Part shown: in pieces, positions 31,080-40,531 of the stretch
How positions within the stretch are numbered: position 1 is the first letter of the stretch
Layout: the number at the start of each line of letters is the position of its first letter
From: Bacteroidaceae bacterium
GTDB lineage: Bacteria; Bacteroidota; Bacteroidia; Bacteroidales; Bacteroidaceae
Assembly: GCA_017622495.1 (NCBI GenBank)
Contig: JAGAQY010000032.1
Coordinates: 1-64,000 of the forward strand
Reading direction: 5' to 3'
Length of the DNA stretch: 64,000 nt
Made by a program: the position numbers and the translations under genes
The notes under the pieces: generated by a model
The model's input: the letters and a program-made list of their open reading frames with translations, nothing else
What the model was told of the DNA's origin: nothing
The model's database searches: none

Positions 31080-32426
31080 TTACACTCCCGTGTAGTTCCA
31101 AGGAGCAATCTCCTTAAGTTCGGCCTTTACGGCATCGCTCACGTCAAGGCCATCGATAAACTCCTGCATCGACTCGGCAGTCACGGCAGCGTTGGTGCGG
31201 GTGAGCGCCTTCAATGCTTCGTAGGGGTTAGGATAGCCCTCACGACGGAGGATGGTCTGTATGGCCTCAGCAGCCACATTCCAGCTGTTGTCAAGGTCGC
31301 GACGGATAGCCGCTTCGTTGAGCAGCAACTTGCCGAGTCCCTTGAGCGAGCTCTGGATGGCAATGGCAATATGGCCGAAGGGTACACCGACGTTGCGGAG
31401 CACCGTAGAGTCGGTAAGGTCACGCTGCAGGCGGCTGATGGGGAGCTTGCTTGCCAAGTGCTCAAGGATGGCATTGGCGATACCAAGGTTACCTTCGGCA
31501 TTCTCGAAGTCGATGGGGTTCACCTTGTGGGGCATAGCACTTGAGCCTACCTCACCGGCCTTAATCTTCTGCTTGAAGTACTCCATGGAGATGTACTGCC
31601 AGAAGTCGCGGTTCATATCTATCATGATGGTATTGATGCGCTTGAGGGCATCGAAAATACCGGCCAGGTAGTCGTAGTTAGATATCTGTGTGGTATACTG
31701 CTCGCGCTGTAGGCCGAGATACTCAGCTACGAAGCGGTTGCCCACAGCCTTCCAGTCGTGCTGGGGATAGGCCACGTGGTGAGCATTGTAGTTGCCGGTA
31801 GCACCGCCAAACTTGGCCGTGATGGGGCAAGCCTTGAGCACGGCAAGCTGCTGCTCCAGTCGATAGGCAAACACGCGTACCTCCTTGCCCAAGCGAGTGG
31901 GCGAAGCGGGCTGGCCGTGGGTCTTGGCCAGCATGGGGATAGCATCCCACTCGTCGGCATACGTATTGAGCTGTGCGATGAGCTGTTCAATAAGGGGGTA
32001 ATACACATCGGCTAATGCCTCTTTCACAGAGAGGGGCACCGAGGTGTTGTTGATGTCCTGTGAGGTAAGACCGAAGTGCACGAACTCCTTGAACGGGATA
32101 AGTGCGGATTCCTTGTCAAACTGCTCCTTGATGAAGTACTCCACAGCCTTCACATCATGGTTAGTAACGCTCTCAATCTCCTTCACGCGAGCTGCATCAG
32201 CTTCAGAGAAGTTTGTATAGATGCTACGCAAGTAGGGGAAAAGGCTCTTGTCGACACCCTGCAACTGAGGCAAGGGAAGCTCGCAAAGCATGATGAAATA
32301 CTCGATCTCTACACGTACACGGTAACGAATAAGAGCATACTCAGAAAAATACTCGGCCAACGATGCGGTCTTGCTACGATAGCGACCGTCGATGGGCGAT
32401 ACTGCTGTAAGGATATCCAACTCCAT
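31080..32426 (-). CDS. purB: Adenylosuccinate lyase
   Basis: A 448-residue member of the fumarase/aspartase superfamily acting at two steps of purine synthesis, releasing fumarate from SAICAR and from adenylosuccinate. The start is ATG 32424-32426 (MELDILTAVSPIDGRYRSKT). Visible motifs include TNHDVKAVEYFIKEQF, HFGLTSQDINNTSVP (about residues 123-137), KTHGQPASPTRLGKE, and the flexible signature loop GSSAMPHKVNPIDFENAEGN with the catalytic Ser. The family usually has 430-480 residues. It is divergent from dnaG, with its own -7 element. Confidence 0.96.
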   Translation of the reverse strand: MELDILTAVSPIDGRYRSKTASLAEYFSEYALIRYRVRVEIEYFIMLCELPLPQLQGVDKSLFPYLRSIYTNFSEADAARVKEIESVTNHDVKAVEYFIKEQFDKESALIPFKEFVHFGLTSQDINNTSVPLSVKEALADVYYPLIEQLIAQLNTYADEWDAIPMLAKTHGQPASPTRLGKEVRVFAYRLEQQLAVLKACPITAKFGGATGNYNAHHVAYPQHDWKAVGNRFVAEYLGLQREQYTTQISNYDYLAGIFDALKRINTIMIDMNRDFWQYISMEYFKQKIKAGEVGSSAMPHKVNPIDFENAEGNLGIANAILEHLASKLPISRLQRDLTDSTVLRNVGVPFGHIAIAIQSSLKGLGKLLLNEAAIRRDLDNSWNVAAEAIQTILRREGYPNPYEALKALTRTNAAVTAESMQEFIDGLDVSDAVKAELKEIAPWNYTGV

Positions 32427-32510
32427 AATAATCTTGAAAATGATGGTTATTTCGTGTCTTGCCAAATCATTCAAAAGGGCAACGCATCACTGCATGCCAT
32501 TTTGAGCCTA

Positions 32511-32518
32511 CAAAGTTA
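32511..32518 (-). promoter_or_regulatory. -7 element of purB
   Basis: TAACTTTG on the minus strand, 85 bases before the purB ATG. Confidence 0.55.
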
Positions 32519-32636
32519 CGCTTTTTTATCCATATAACGCGCGTGAAAAATGAAAAGTTTGTTATAAAGACGAGTTTAGCCGAAGGTTAGAGTAATTCCT
32601 CCTCATAAATTGCAATTCATAACACATAATTCATAA

Positions 32637-32644
32637 TAAATTTG
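32637..32644 (+). promoter_or_regulatory. -7 element of dnaG
   Basis: TAAATTTG, 35 bases before the dnaG ATG. It is preceded by AATTCATAACACATAATTCA, one of the iterated-word stretches. Confidence 0.55.
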
Positions 32645-32678
32645 TATCTTCGCGCGACGAAGTTGACAAGCATAGCCA

Positions 32679-34709
32679 ATGATTGACCAAGCGACCATAG
32701 ACCGCATCATGGATGCCGCACAGATAGTAGATGTGGTATCGGAATTTGTCACCCTGCGCCGAAGGGGCGTCAATTACGTTGGTCTATGCCCATTCCACAA
32801 CGAGAAGACGCCTTCATTCAGCGTATCGCCCTCGAAGGGTGTATGCAAGTGCTTCAGTTGTGGCAAGGGAGGCAACGTGGTGCATTTCATCATGGAACAC
32901 GAGCAGCTCAACTACTACGAAGCTCTGAAATGGCTGGCCAAGAAATACGGCATCGAGGTCAAAGAGCGCGAGCTATCCGATGAGGAGAAACAAGCGCAGA
33001 GCGTACGTGAGAGTCTTTTTCTGGTCAACGACTTTGCCAACGGCTATTTTCAGGACATCCTACACAACCACCCTGACGGACAGGCTATCGGCATGAGCTA
33101 TTTCCGCCAACGCGGTTTCCGTGACGACATCATCAAGAAGTTCCAACTGGGGTTTAGCACCGAAGGACGTGACGCCTTGGCTAAGGAGGCGAAAAGACGC
33201 GGGTTCAACACCGACTATCTGACAAAAACCGGTCTGTGCTATACTCGCGATGACGGCCAGTTGCGCGACCGTTTCTGGGGGCGCGTCATATTTCCCGTAC
33301 ATACACTATCAGGCAAGGTGGTGGCTTTTGGCGGACGCGTGCTGAAGACCGACTCCAAAGTAGCCAAGTATGTCAACTCGCCCGAATCGGAGATATACCA
33401 TAAGAGCCGTGAGCTCTATGGCATATACTTTGCCAAGCAAGCTATCGTAAAGCAAGACAAGTGCTTCCTTGTGGAGGGATATACCGACGTAATATCGATG
33501 CATCAAGCCGGAGTGGAGAATGTGGTAGCCTCATCGGGCACCTCGCTCACCTCGGGGCAGATACGCATGATACACCGCTTCACCAACAACATCACCGTAC
33601 TCTATGATGGCGATATGGCGGGCATCAAGGCATCGCTGCGCGGTATCGACATGTTGCTTGAGGAGGGTATGAACATCAAGGTAATGCTACTGCCCGACGG
33701 TGATGACCCCGACAGCTTTGCCCGCAAGCACAATGCCACAGAATTTCAGGAGTATATAACAGCCCATGAGGTAGACTTCATTCGATTCAAGACCAATCTC
33801 TTGATGACAGATGCCAAGGGCGATCCCTACAAACGCTCCGAGGTAATCAAGGATATCGTAAAAAGTATCGCCGTCATACCTGAAGCCATCGTGCGCTCTG
33901 AATATATCAAAGAGTGCAGCCAGATGCTCCACGTGGAGGAACGTATACTGGTAAGCGAAGTAGCCAAACTGAAAAAAGAGAAAGAGGCATCTGGTACCAC
34001 CACAAAGAGAGACGAAACAGGAAACACTGCCCCTCCATCACCAGAAAACCACTCGGGCAATCAGGAAGAGTCAAGCACTCCTTCCCCTTCAGACACCCCC
34101 ATAGCCACCTCTGCCACAGAGCCTGCAGGGAGTCAGATAACGCAGCCTCTATGGACCAGCAACCCACTATTCATGAAAGAGCAGCTCATCGTGCAGCAAC
34201 TGATGCGCCACGGAGAAAAAGTAATGTTTATAGATGAGGAAACCGGCAGCGAGGTTACCGTAACCGAATATGTGGTGTCTGATCTGGAGGCAGACGGTAT
34301 CACCCTAAGCACACCTCTTTTTGCCGAGGTGATACAGGAGCTGAAGCAACACATTGGTACACCCGGATTCACTGCAGAACGATATTTCGTTGGGCATGCC
34401 AACCCCACACTAAGCCGACTGGCCGCAGATCTTGTAGAAGAGAAGTACCAGTTGAGCAAGTATCACTCCAAGACACAATCTGTTGTCAAAGAGGCCGACC
34501 GCCTACACGAGATTATGCCACACCTACTCGGCGACTACAAAATGGCTATCGTGGACATAGAACTGAAAGAGACTCAGAATCAGCTACGACAACCCACCGT
34601 AATGAACGACCCTGCCCTATGCATGGAGACGATGGCTCGCTATAAGCAGCTGATGGAGACTAGAAAAGTGATGGCCAAGATTCTTGGCGACCGTGTAATA
34701 GGCACATGA
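32679..34709 (+). CDS. dnaG: DNA primase
   Basis: A 676-residue primase that makes RNA primers at the replication fork. The N-terminal zinc-binding domain has CPFHNEKTPSFSV (about 38) and CKCFSCGKGGNVVHF (about 56). The RNA polymerase domain includes the DnaG core and TOPRIM with CFLVEGYTDVISMHQAG (about 262) and VLYDGDMAGIKAS. A Ser/Thr/Pro-rich linker (about 445-485, TPSPSDTPIATSATEP) leads to the C-terminal helicase-interaction region. The length, somewhat above the E. coli enzyme, fits Bacteroidetes. No rpoD follows, unlike the classical rpsU-dnaG-rpoD operon. Confidence 0.96.
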   Translation: MIDQATIDRIMDAAQIVDVVSEFVTLRRRGVNYVGLCPFHNEKTPSFSVSPSKGVCKCFSCGKGGNVVHFIMEHEQLNYYEALKWLAKKYGIEVKERELSDEEKQAQSVRESLFLVNDFANGYFQDILHNHPDGQAIGMSYFRQRGFRDDIIKKFQLGFSTEGRDALAKEAKRRGFNTDYLTKTGLCYTRDDGQLRDRFWGRVIFPVHTLSGKVVAFGGRVLKTDSKVAKYVNSPESEIYHKSRELYGIYFAKQAIVKQDKCFLVEGYTDVISMHQAGVENVVASSGTSLTSGQIRMIHRFTNNITVLYDGDMAGIKASLRGIDMLLEEGMNIKVMLLPDGDDPDSFARKHNATEFQEYITAHEVDFIRFKTNLLMTDAKGDPYKRSEVIKDIVKSIAVIPEAIVRSEYIKECSQMLHVEERILVSEVAKLKKEKEASGTTTKRDETGNTAPPSPENHSGNQEESSTPSPSDTPIATSATEPAGSQITQPLWTSNPLFMKEQLIVQQLMRHGEKVMFIDEETGSEVTVTEYVVSDLEADGITLSTPLFAEVIQELKQHIGTPGFTAERYFVGHANPTLSRLAADLVEEKYQLSKYHSKTQSVVKEADRLHEIMPHLLGDYKMAIVDIELKETQNQLRQPTVMNDPALCMETMARYKQLMETRKVMAKILGDRVIGT

Positions 34710-34770
34710 GATATAGGCCTCACGCGCGTACATTAATATAATATTGGGAGATTAGCCTCAGTCACATCCG

Positions 34771-35361
34771 TTAACCACGGATGAGATTCATAAACTCTTC
34801 ACGCGTCTTGGCCTGATTGAAGGCACCCGTAAAGTCCGAAGTCGTAGTGATTGAGTTTTGCTTCTCCACACCACGCATCTGCATACACATGTGCTGTGCC
34901 TCCACTACCACCATCACTCCTAAAGGGTTGAGAGTTTCCTGTATACACTCCTTGATTTGTAGTGTCATGCGCTCCTGCACTTGCAGACGATGCGAGAAGA
35001 TATCGACCACGCGGGCAATCTTGCTCAGCCCCGTGATATAGCCATTAGGGATATAGGCCACATGTACCTTTCCGAAAAACGGCAACATGTGGTGTTCGCA
35101 GAGCGAATAGAAATCAATATTCTTCACGATGACCATCTGGCTATAATCCTCCTTGAACTTGGCAGAGTTGAGCACAGCCTTCGGATCCATGCGATAGCCA
35201 CGAGTGAGTGTCTGCATAGCACGTGCCACTCGCTGAGGTGTCTTTACCAAGCCTTCCCGTTCGGCATCTTCACCCAACAAGCCCAATATCTGGCGGTAAT
35301 GCTCTTCTAATTCGGGATTACGTTCGTCAATAGGATAATTGCTCGGATTCTCCATCATCAT
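34771..35361 (-). CDS. folE: GTP cyclohydrolase I
   Basis: A 196-residue enzyme that converts GTP to dihydroneopterin triphosphate, the first step of folate synthesis. Motifs: [16 protein letters not shown], the zinc and active-site block [20 protein letters not shown] (about 85-104), [20 protein letters not shown], and the zinc Cys in [12 protein letters not shown]. The three consecutive ATG codons leave the start uncertain by two residues. Its first codon overlaps the stop of the SPOR-domain gene (ATGATG at 35356-35361), which implies coupled translation. Confidence 0.96.
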   Translation of the reverse strand: MMMENPSNYPIDERNPELEEHYRQILGLLGEDAEREGLVKTPQRVARAMQTLTRGYRMDPKAVLNSAKFKEDYSQMVIVKNIDFYSLCEHHMLPFFGKVHVAYIPNGYITGLSKIARVVDIFSHRLQVQERMTLQIKECIQETLNPLGVMVVVEAQHMCMQMRGVEKQNSITTTSDFTGAFNQAKTREEFMNLIRG

Positions 35362-35810
35362 AGCGTAATATTGATCAGTTGGTTAGGAAGGATAGCTATC
35401 TCCTTGAAGTTACCCGACTTCTTGAGCATACGCATCACTTGGTCGGCCTCCTCAATCGTTTTGTAGTCGCCCACTCGGCACACCCATCGGGGTGCCACAA
35501 ACTCGGCGTAGACCGGTATCTCGGGATGATTGTTCTTGACAAACTGGGCTGCCTTCTGAGCCTCTTCCTTAGCATTGCGTGTATTGCCTCCTGCATATAT
35601 CTGTATGCGATAGCCCACCGTCTGCAACTTCTTTCCCTTGTTCAAGGCAGGATTATACACCATGCCCAAGAGAGAGTTGAGACGTGCATCCTGATGGATA
35701 GTAACTACTCCCTCGCCCGGTACTATCTGTTCAAGCCGGTCTACGATATTGTCCTGCGCTACAAGCGGCAGACTGACAAGGGTCAGCAGCAATACACAAA
35801 GTCGTTTCAT
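35358..35810 (-). CDS. SPOR-domain secreted protein
   Basis: A 150-residue exported protein starting at ATG 35808-35810: signal peptide [19 protein letters not shown]. The C-terminal 75 residues are a SPOR fold ([20 protein letters not shown] then [20 protein letters not shown]). SPOR domains bind denuded peptidoglycan glycans, often at the division site. The gap to tpiA upstream is 65 bases and contains a hairpin. The arrangement tpiA-SPOR-folE is common in Bacteroides. Confidence 0.9.
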   Translation of the reverse strand: MKRLCVLLLTLVSLPLVAQDNIVDRLEQIVPGEGVVTIHQDARLNSLLGMVYNPALNKGKKLQTVGYRIQIYAGGNTRNAKEEAQKAAQFVKNNHPEIPVYAEFVAPRWVCRVGDYKTIEEADQVMRMLKKSGNFKEIAILPNQLINITL

Positions 35811-35824
35811 AATGATAAACAAGA

Positions 35825-35865
35825 AAGGAGTTCGGGAGTCAGGAGACTGAACTCCTGAACTCCTT
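35825..35865 (-). terminator. Hairpin after tpiA
   Basis: AAGGAGTTCGGGAGT (35825-35839) pairs with ACTCCTGAACTCCTT (35851-35865), one G-T pair, then TTTCTTG on the minus strand. It is also an example of the iterated-word arms (GGAGTTC, GGAGTC). Confidence 0.65.
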
Positions 35866-35875
35866 AAAAGAATAC

Positions 35876-36637
35876 TTAAGCCTTGAATGCATCAATGATG
35901 CCCTTGAAATCCTCTACCTTCAGTGCAGCGCCACCAATGAGGCCACCGTCAACGTCGGGGTTAGCGAAGAGTTCCTTGGCATTTGAGGGTTTGCAGCTAC
36001 CGCCATAGAGGATGGAGGTGTTGTCAGCCACTTCCTTGCCAAACTGCTTAGCAATCACTGAGCGGATATAAGCATGGATCTCCTGAGCCTGCTCTGCAGT
36101 AGCGGTCTTGCCGGTACCGATAGCCCAAACGGGCTCGTAAGCGAGCACAATCTTAGAGAAGTCCTCAGCAGAGAGACCAAAGAGAGAGCCTTCGAGCTGA
36201 TTGTATACAACCTCGTTCTGCTTGCCAGCCTCACGCTCCTCAAGCACCTCACCAATGCAGAAGATAGGAGTCAGACCGTTAGCCAGAGCCAAGAGAACCT
36301 TCTCCTTAAGGATTTCGGGAGTCTCACCATAGTAAGCACGACGCTCAGAGTGACCCAAGATTACATACTGGGCACCAGTAGAAGCTACCATAGCGGCAGA
36401 CACTTCACCGGTATAAGCACCAGAAGCCTTGTCTGCGCAGTTCTCGGCACCTACAGCAATAATACCCTTGTCAACGATAGGTGTTACCGAAGCCAAGTGG
36501 ATGAACGGAGTGCAGATGATAACCTCACAGTTGGGTTTGTCAGCTGTCAAAGCCTCGTTCAACTCAGTAGCCAAAGCAATACCCTCCTGGAGAGTCTTGT
36601 TCATTTTCCAGTTTCCTGCAACAATGTTCTTTCTCAT
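35876..36637 (-). CDS. tpiA: Triosephosphate isomerase
   Basis: A 253-residue TIM barrel interconverting dihydroxyacetone phosphate and glyceraldehyde 3-phosphate. Active-site residues are visible: Asn/Lys in [11 protein letters not shown], His in [12 protein letters not shown], Glu in [16 protein letters not shown], and the phosphate loops [16 protein letters not shown] and [13 protein letters not shown]. Length is normal. A promoter lies 61 bases upstream. Confidence 0.98.
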   Translation of the reverse strand: MRKNIVAGNWKMNKTLQEGIALATELNEALTADKPNCEVIICTPFIHLASVTPIVDKGIIAVGAENCADKASGAYTGEVSAAMVASTGAQYVILGHSERRAYYGETPEILKEKVLLALANGLTPIFCIGEVLEEREAGKQNEVVYNQLEGSLFGLSAEDFSKIVLAYEPVWAIGTGKTATAEQAQEIHAYIRSVIAKQFGKEVADNTSILYGGSCKPSNAKELFANPDVDGGLIGGAALKVEDFKGIIDAFKA

Positions 36638-36697
36638 TTTCTTTTGATTTTAACAGTTAATATTGTTTTCGTATATTCATTTTCTTCTATCAAGATG

Positions 36698-36705
36698 CAA
36701 AGGTA
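36698..36705 (-). promoter_or_regulatory. -7 element of tpiA
   Basis: TACCTTTG within TTTTATGTACCTTTGCA, similar in its flanks to the murC and mraY promoters (TTATGTATCTTCGCAG). Confidence 0.65.
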
Positions 36706-36810
36706 CATAAAAGCGGGCGAATAAACAAGGATTTAATGGCAGCGAACGCGAAAGCCACTATACGTTCCCATAAAGAGACGATAGAGGAATCCGCCACTAT
36801 GCATCACTTA

Positions 36811-38079
36811 CTATTCCTTACTCTTCCCTCCTACTCTATCAACAGCCACAAGGAGCAGTAGCGGGAAGAACATCCAGAAAGCCATTGCTATGCGTCGCGC
36901 CGCAACCTCATGCGGGGTCACGACCAATGCGGCATTATCCTCTATACGTACACTTAGCTGCTCATCACGCGGGATGTCAACTGTACTCCATTTCCCCACG
37001 ATGGTAGCATCTTTCAGTACAATAAGTCCAGGATTGGCTCGTACCATGGTCTTGAGTAATATATCATCGGCATTCAAATAGGGATAGGATGCCCCCGTGC
37101 GTTCTGTCCATTGGGCAATAGCCTGGGCATTTGACGATGTCAACATGTAGAACTGGTGACCGCCTACCTTGGCATAGTCGTACAGGTCATTGATAACATC
37201 AAGCATACCCTCATTTGCTCTTCTGAGCTCATGTGACACTACCAGGAATGTATAGCCAGGATAGTCAAGGACATCCCATGTCACATCCTCGCCATCAAGC
37301 GTAGAGAGATGAAAATCGGCGATGGGAGGCACATATCCCTTGCTCACCAAACGGCTCTCACGCTTCACAAAAGTCCACGTAGAGTCGGGATAATCATCAA
37401 AGGTAAATGTACGCTGCTCACCATCTTTCTCCAGTACGAAGAGAGTTTCATATTCGTCCTGCGGAGCATCATCAGGTATCGTCATACTCTCTGTGATGCT
37501 GGTGCCGATAGCATAAGGGCGGAAGTCCAATACAGGCAGATGCCGCATATTGTAGCGCATGAATACAGCGATAGAAGCCAAAGCATACACAAAAATCAGC
37601 CATTGAGTACGCTCCGATATAACGCGCCATATACGCTTATGATATACCAGCACCGTGACGGCCATAAGAAGCAGCACGACATTCTTCCCGAAGGTCTGCC
37701 AGTTGGTCAACACCACAGCATCGCCAAAGCAGCCGCAGTCGCTAACAGGATTGGTCAACGCCAGCACCAATGTCAACGGTGTCATCACACCAAGGAAAAT
37801 AATCATCAGCCATAGGTAGAAGCGTCGGTACAGGCCGAAGAATAGTGCCACACCCATCACATACTCTACTGCAATAAGTGCCCATGCGCCCAGCAACAGT
37901 ATCCCAGGGTGCACAGCCAAGCCAAAGGCATCGGCATAGTCGGCCATCTTGTACACCGTACCCATAGGGTCGACAGCCTTCACGAAGCCGGAGAAAGCAA
38001 ATACCAGAGCCAGCGCAAAGCGCAAAGCATTGATGGTGATACCTGATGCTATATGTACGGATTTATTCTCCAAAGTCAA
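36811..38079 (-). CDS. DoxX/MauE-like membrane protein, BT_3928-type
   Basis: A 422-residue inner-membrane protein. The N-terminal half (about residues 12-170) has four helices of the DoxX/MauE type, beginning ALRFALALVFAFSGFVKAVD and including VEYVMGVALFFGLYRRFYLW. After a fifth helix comes a soluble thioredoxin-like part (about 235-395: PPIADFHLSTLDGEDVTWDV, FLVVSHELRRANEGM), without an obvious CxxC, then a last helix (AFWMFFPLLLLVAV). It matches the conserved Bacteroides protein lying between DUF1599 and tpiA. A redox or quinone-linked role is suggested by DoxX/MauE but unproven. No ATG is available: the start is probably TTG 38077-38079, overlapping the DUF1599 gene by 17 bases. Confidence 0.75.
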   Translation of the reverse strand: MTLENKSVHIASGITINALRFALALVFAFSGFVKAVDPMGTVYKMADYADAFGLAVHPGILLLGAWALIAVEYVMGVALFFGLYRRFYLWLMIIFLGVMTPLTLVLALTNPVSDCGCFGDAVVLTNWQTFGKNVVLLLMAVTVLVYHKRIWRVISERTQWLIFVYALASIAVFMRYNMRHLPVLDFRPYAIGTSITESMTIPDDAPQDEYETLFVLEKDGEQRTFTFDDYPDSTWTFVKRESRLVSKGYVPPIADFHLSTLDGEDVTWDVLDYPGYTFLVVSHELRRANEGMLDVINDLYDYAKVGGHQFYMLTSSNAQAIAQWTERTGASYPYLNADDILLKTMVRANPGLIVLKDATIVGKWSTVDIPRDEQLSVRIEDNAALVVTPHEVAARRIAMAFWMFFPLLLLVAVDRVGGKSKE

Positions 38080-38602
38080 TCTTTATCAGTCCAAACACCG
38101 AGTAGTTTATCATGTCCATATAGTTGGCATCTACCCCCTCCGACACGATTGTCTGCCCTTCATTGCTTTCAATCTGCTTGGTACGATATATTTTCATCAA
38201 TATCAAGTCTGTGTATGAGCTGATGCGCATGCTCCGCCAAGCCTCATCATAGTCATGATTCTTGGCCTTCATCAGGTTCAGTGCCTTAGTGGCATATTCA
38301 TCATATTTAGCCAATGCCACCTCAGGAGACATATCATCAGCCTCGGCATACCCAAGTTCAAGCTGTATGAGAGCAATAATGCCGTAGTTGACAATACCTA
38401 TAAACTCAGAGCGTATGCCTTCGTCGACCATCGTCTCGCCTTTCGTCTCGATACTGCGTATGCGATTGGCCTTGATGAAGATCTGATCGGTCACAGAGGT
38501 CGGACGCATGATACGCCACGCTGCGCCATAGTCTTTCAACTTTTTGGCGAACAGGTCACGACAGGTTGCAATGATCTGTTCGAATTGTCTGTTTGTATCC
38601 AT
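38063..38602 (-). CDS. DUF1599 protein
   Basis: A 179-residue soluble protein made of two similar halves: CRDLFAKKLKDYGAAWRIMR with TDQIFIKANRIRSIETKGE in the first and KALNLMKAKNHDYDEAWRSM with TDLILMKIYRTKQIESNEGQ in the second. This internal duplication is the DUF1599 signature, a family proposed to be linked with nucleotide metabolism. The function is not established. It overlaps the DoxX-like gene by 17 bases; the two are probably co-transcribed. Confidence 0.88.
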   Translation of the reverse strand: MDTNRQFEQIIATCRDLFAKKLKDYGAAWRIMRPTSVTDQIFIKANRIRSIETKGETMVDEGIRSEFIGIVNYGIIALIQLELGYAEADDMSPEVALAKYDEYATKALNLMKAKNHDYDEAWRSMRISSYTDLILMKIYRTKQIESNEGQTIVSEGVDANYMDMINYSVFGLIKIDFGE

Positions 38603-38667
38603 ATCAGTTGAGGGTTTGGAATTGAAGATTGAGAGTTAAGGAAGAATTCCGAATTGTGAATTGTCAA

Positions 38668-39522
38668 TTAGTAAAGCCTAAGCACCTGTCCTGGGCGCAG
38701 GATGGTCTTGGTTGTGATACCATTGAGCTTGCACAGATTCTTCACCGTAGTTCCCTTACGTGCCGCAATGCGACCCAGCGAATCCCCCTTGCGCACCTTA
38801 TAGTACGTGTCGGGGTCAGAAGGATCATACACCTTCTTTTTCGGTTTCTTATATAAATAGGTATCGCCAGTGACATCTTGGTTGGGAAAGTCAAACATCA
38901 GAGCGGGGTCGAGCGCCTTGCCCAGCAGACGGGTCTCAAAATGCAGATGAGTACCGGTGCTACGTCCCGTATTACCACCCAATCCTATAGGATCGCCCGC
39001 CTTTACCACCTCATTCTCATCCACCAGTTTCTTTGTCAGGTGAGCGTACAACGTCTCCAGACCATTCGCATGGCGTATCACCACATAGTTTCCATAGCCA
39101 CGACGCTGATAGCTCACATAACGCACCTTGCCATCAAATGCAGCACGGATAGTATCTCCACGCTGAACCTTCACATCCAGTCCGTAGTGGATACGACGGC
39201 GACGCGGACGATAGCCAAAGATGTCCGTAATCTTAGTATTCTCTGTGGGCATGCAGAATCCCGTCAGGTCAATGAGGAAAGAGTCGGGTATCACCACATT
39301 GGTATACTTATGCGCATATTCGTTGCTCCACTCGGGATAGAGATCATCGGCAGGATATTCATAAGTTTCAGCCTTGATGAGGCGGTTGAGCACCACAGAG
39401 TCGATACGTGCCATCTGCTTGTCCAGGGGTGCTTGCGCAGCCAGCAGGTCCTGTCCATAGGCTTGTGATGCCACAGCCATAAAAGCAAGCAGAGCAATAT
39501 TCTTAAGTAGGTTGATTTTCAT
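38668..39522 (-). CDS. M23 peptidase with LysM, secreted
   Basis: A 284-residue exported cell-wall protein starting at ATG 39520-39522 (MKINLLKNIALLAFMAVASQ, signal peptide ending AYGQ). The M23/LytM domain (about 100-205) shows RRRIHYGLDVKVQRGDTIRA, YGNYVVIRHANGLETLYAHL and STGTHLHFETRLLGK, so the H-x-x-x-D and H-x-H zinc ligands are present (GLD and HLH), consistent with an active endopeptidase. A C-terminal LysM (about 233-280, YYKVRKGDSLGRIAARKGTT) binds peptidoglycan. It lies where ftsA and ftsZ would be expected after ftsQ, but has its own promoter. Confidence 0.93.
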   Translation of the reverse strand: MKINLLKNIALLAFMAVASQAYGQDLLAAQAPLDKQMARIDSVVLNRLIKAETYEYPADDLYPEWSNEYAHKYTNVVIPDSFLIDLTGFCMPTENTKITDIFGYRPRRRRIHYGLDVKVQRGDTIRAAFDGKVRYVSYQRRGYGNYVVIRHANGLETLYAHLTKKLVDENEVVKAGDPIGLGGNTGRSTGTHLHFETRLLGKALDPALMFDFPNQDVTGDTYLYKKPKKKVYDPSDPDTYYKVRKGDSLGRIAARKGTTVKNLCKLNGITTKTILRPGQVLRLY

Positions 39523-39553
39523 TCTTTTACTTTGCACAGATAATTTCAAACTG

Positions 39554-39561
39554 CAAAGTTA
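39554..39561 (-). promoter_or_regulatory. -7 element of the M23 peptidase gene
   Basis: TAACTTTG on the minus strand, 32 bases before the chosen ATG; this supports the later start codon. Confidence 0.6.
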
Positions 39562-39630
39562 GTACATTTATCGCAGATAGCAAAACGTAGTTTTGATTTA
39601 TTATTCGTAAACGGGATTAGGACTCCCCTC

Positions 39631-39697
39631 GTTAACCCTTAATCGTTAATCGTTCATCATTAATCGTTAATCGTTAATCGTTAAACGTCCACCGTTC
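39631..39697. repeat. AATCGTTA iterated repeat
   Basis: About eight imperfect copies of TTAATCGTTAATCG / TTCATCATT in 67 bases, directly downstream of ftsQ. A related GATGAACGATTAACGGTTAA occurs near 44008. The irregular unit and lack of spacers exclude a CRISPR. Confidence 0.7.
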
Positions 39698-39698
39698 A

Positions 39699-40427
39699 TC
39701 ACTCCCTCGTCCCTATCACCTGATTGCTATAGTCCACATTGATGCGCGAATAACGGTTCCACCCTACCTCGCTAAGTCCCTTTTCATAAAAGGTCTGCAG
39801 CTTGTCAAACTTATGTGCATAGTTCCCTGGGGCACCCAATACGATGACATGGTTGCCTACACGAGGTACCAGTTCCAGTTCGCCGTGCCGAGTCACACAG
39901 ATCTGCTCTACCTGTGCATTCCACAGTTCATTATCCTGCAAGTACAGTGCAAGTTCAAGCAACTCCTTCTTCGCAAAATCGCGGGTAATATACCCCGTAG
40001 CCACGGGAACATATACAGCCTTTGCTATACGCTCTATCATCTCACCCTCCTCATCGAGATAGTAGCTTTCGCCTCCGTTGGCCATCACGCGCAAGATGGG
40101 ACGACGGCACTTCACCTCCACCACCACATGTCCGTTTATCGTCTTATAGCACTCGCTTGACGCGATGAGCGGAGATGCCTCCAGAGCCTCCTCTATAGCA
40201 TGTAGGCTCACCTCTTCGAGCGGCTTTCCAGTGGGGTTCAGACCACTCTTAGCCAGCAATGCGACTACATCGGCTGTATTCATGTACCCAGTCTCAAGAC
40301 TATCACGCATCTCGAGGCGAACCCCCTTACAGACCTGACCCGCAGGCTTGTTGCAAAGAGCGATGGCGGCAAAGACAATGTAGCCCGCCAGTAGGACAAG
40401 GGCAATAGTGGAAAGCAGCTTTTTCAT
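39699..40427 (-). CDS. ftsQ: Cell division protein FtsQ
   Basis: A 242-residue bitopic membrane protein of the divisome. It has one N-terminal helix (about residues 5-25, ALVLLAGYIVFAAIALCN), then a POTRA-like region (about 45-110, TADVVALLAKSGLNPTGKPL, VVVEVKCRRPILRVMANGGE) and a C-terminal beta domain (ARVG-like strands, HVIVLGAPGNYAHKFDKLQT). Although FtsQ is poorly conserved, the position just after murC makes the call firm. It is shorter than the E. coli protein, as usual in Bacteroidetes. ftsA and ftsZ do not follow. Confidence 0.9.
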   Translation of the reverse strand: MKKLLSTIALVLLAGYIVFAAIALCNKPAGQVCKGVRLEMRDSLETGYMNTADVVALLAKSGLNPTGKPLEEVSLHAIEEALEASPLIASSECYKTINGHVVVEVKCRRPILRVMANGGESYYLDEEGEMIERIAKAVYVPVATGYITRDFAKKELLELALYLQDNELWNAQVEQICVTRHGELELVPRVGNHVIVLGAPGNYAHKFDKLQTFYEKGLSEVGWNRYSRINVDYSNQVIGTRE

Positions 40428-40435
40428 AAATAAAA

Positions 40436-40531
40436 AAGTTAAAAGTTAAGAATTAAAAGTCAAGAGTTAAAACTAAGGTCCACCTATCTTGATTTATAGT
40501 TCCCGCCTGTTCTAATTTTTAATTTATAATT
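40436..40531. repeat. AGTTAAAAGTTAAG iterated arms between murC and ftsQ
   Basis: AAGTTAAAAGTTAAGAATTA and similar words (40436-40472), about 35 bases of unique sequence, then TTCTAATTTTTAATTTATAA (40508-40528). The arms are imperfectly complementary. Confidence 0.65.

Noticed and set aside
39631-39697. Possible CRISPR or replication iterons
   Set aside because: Units are 8-14 bases, irregular and without spacers; no cas genes or replication initiator are near.
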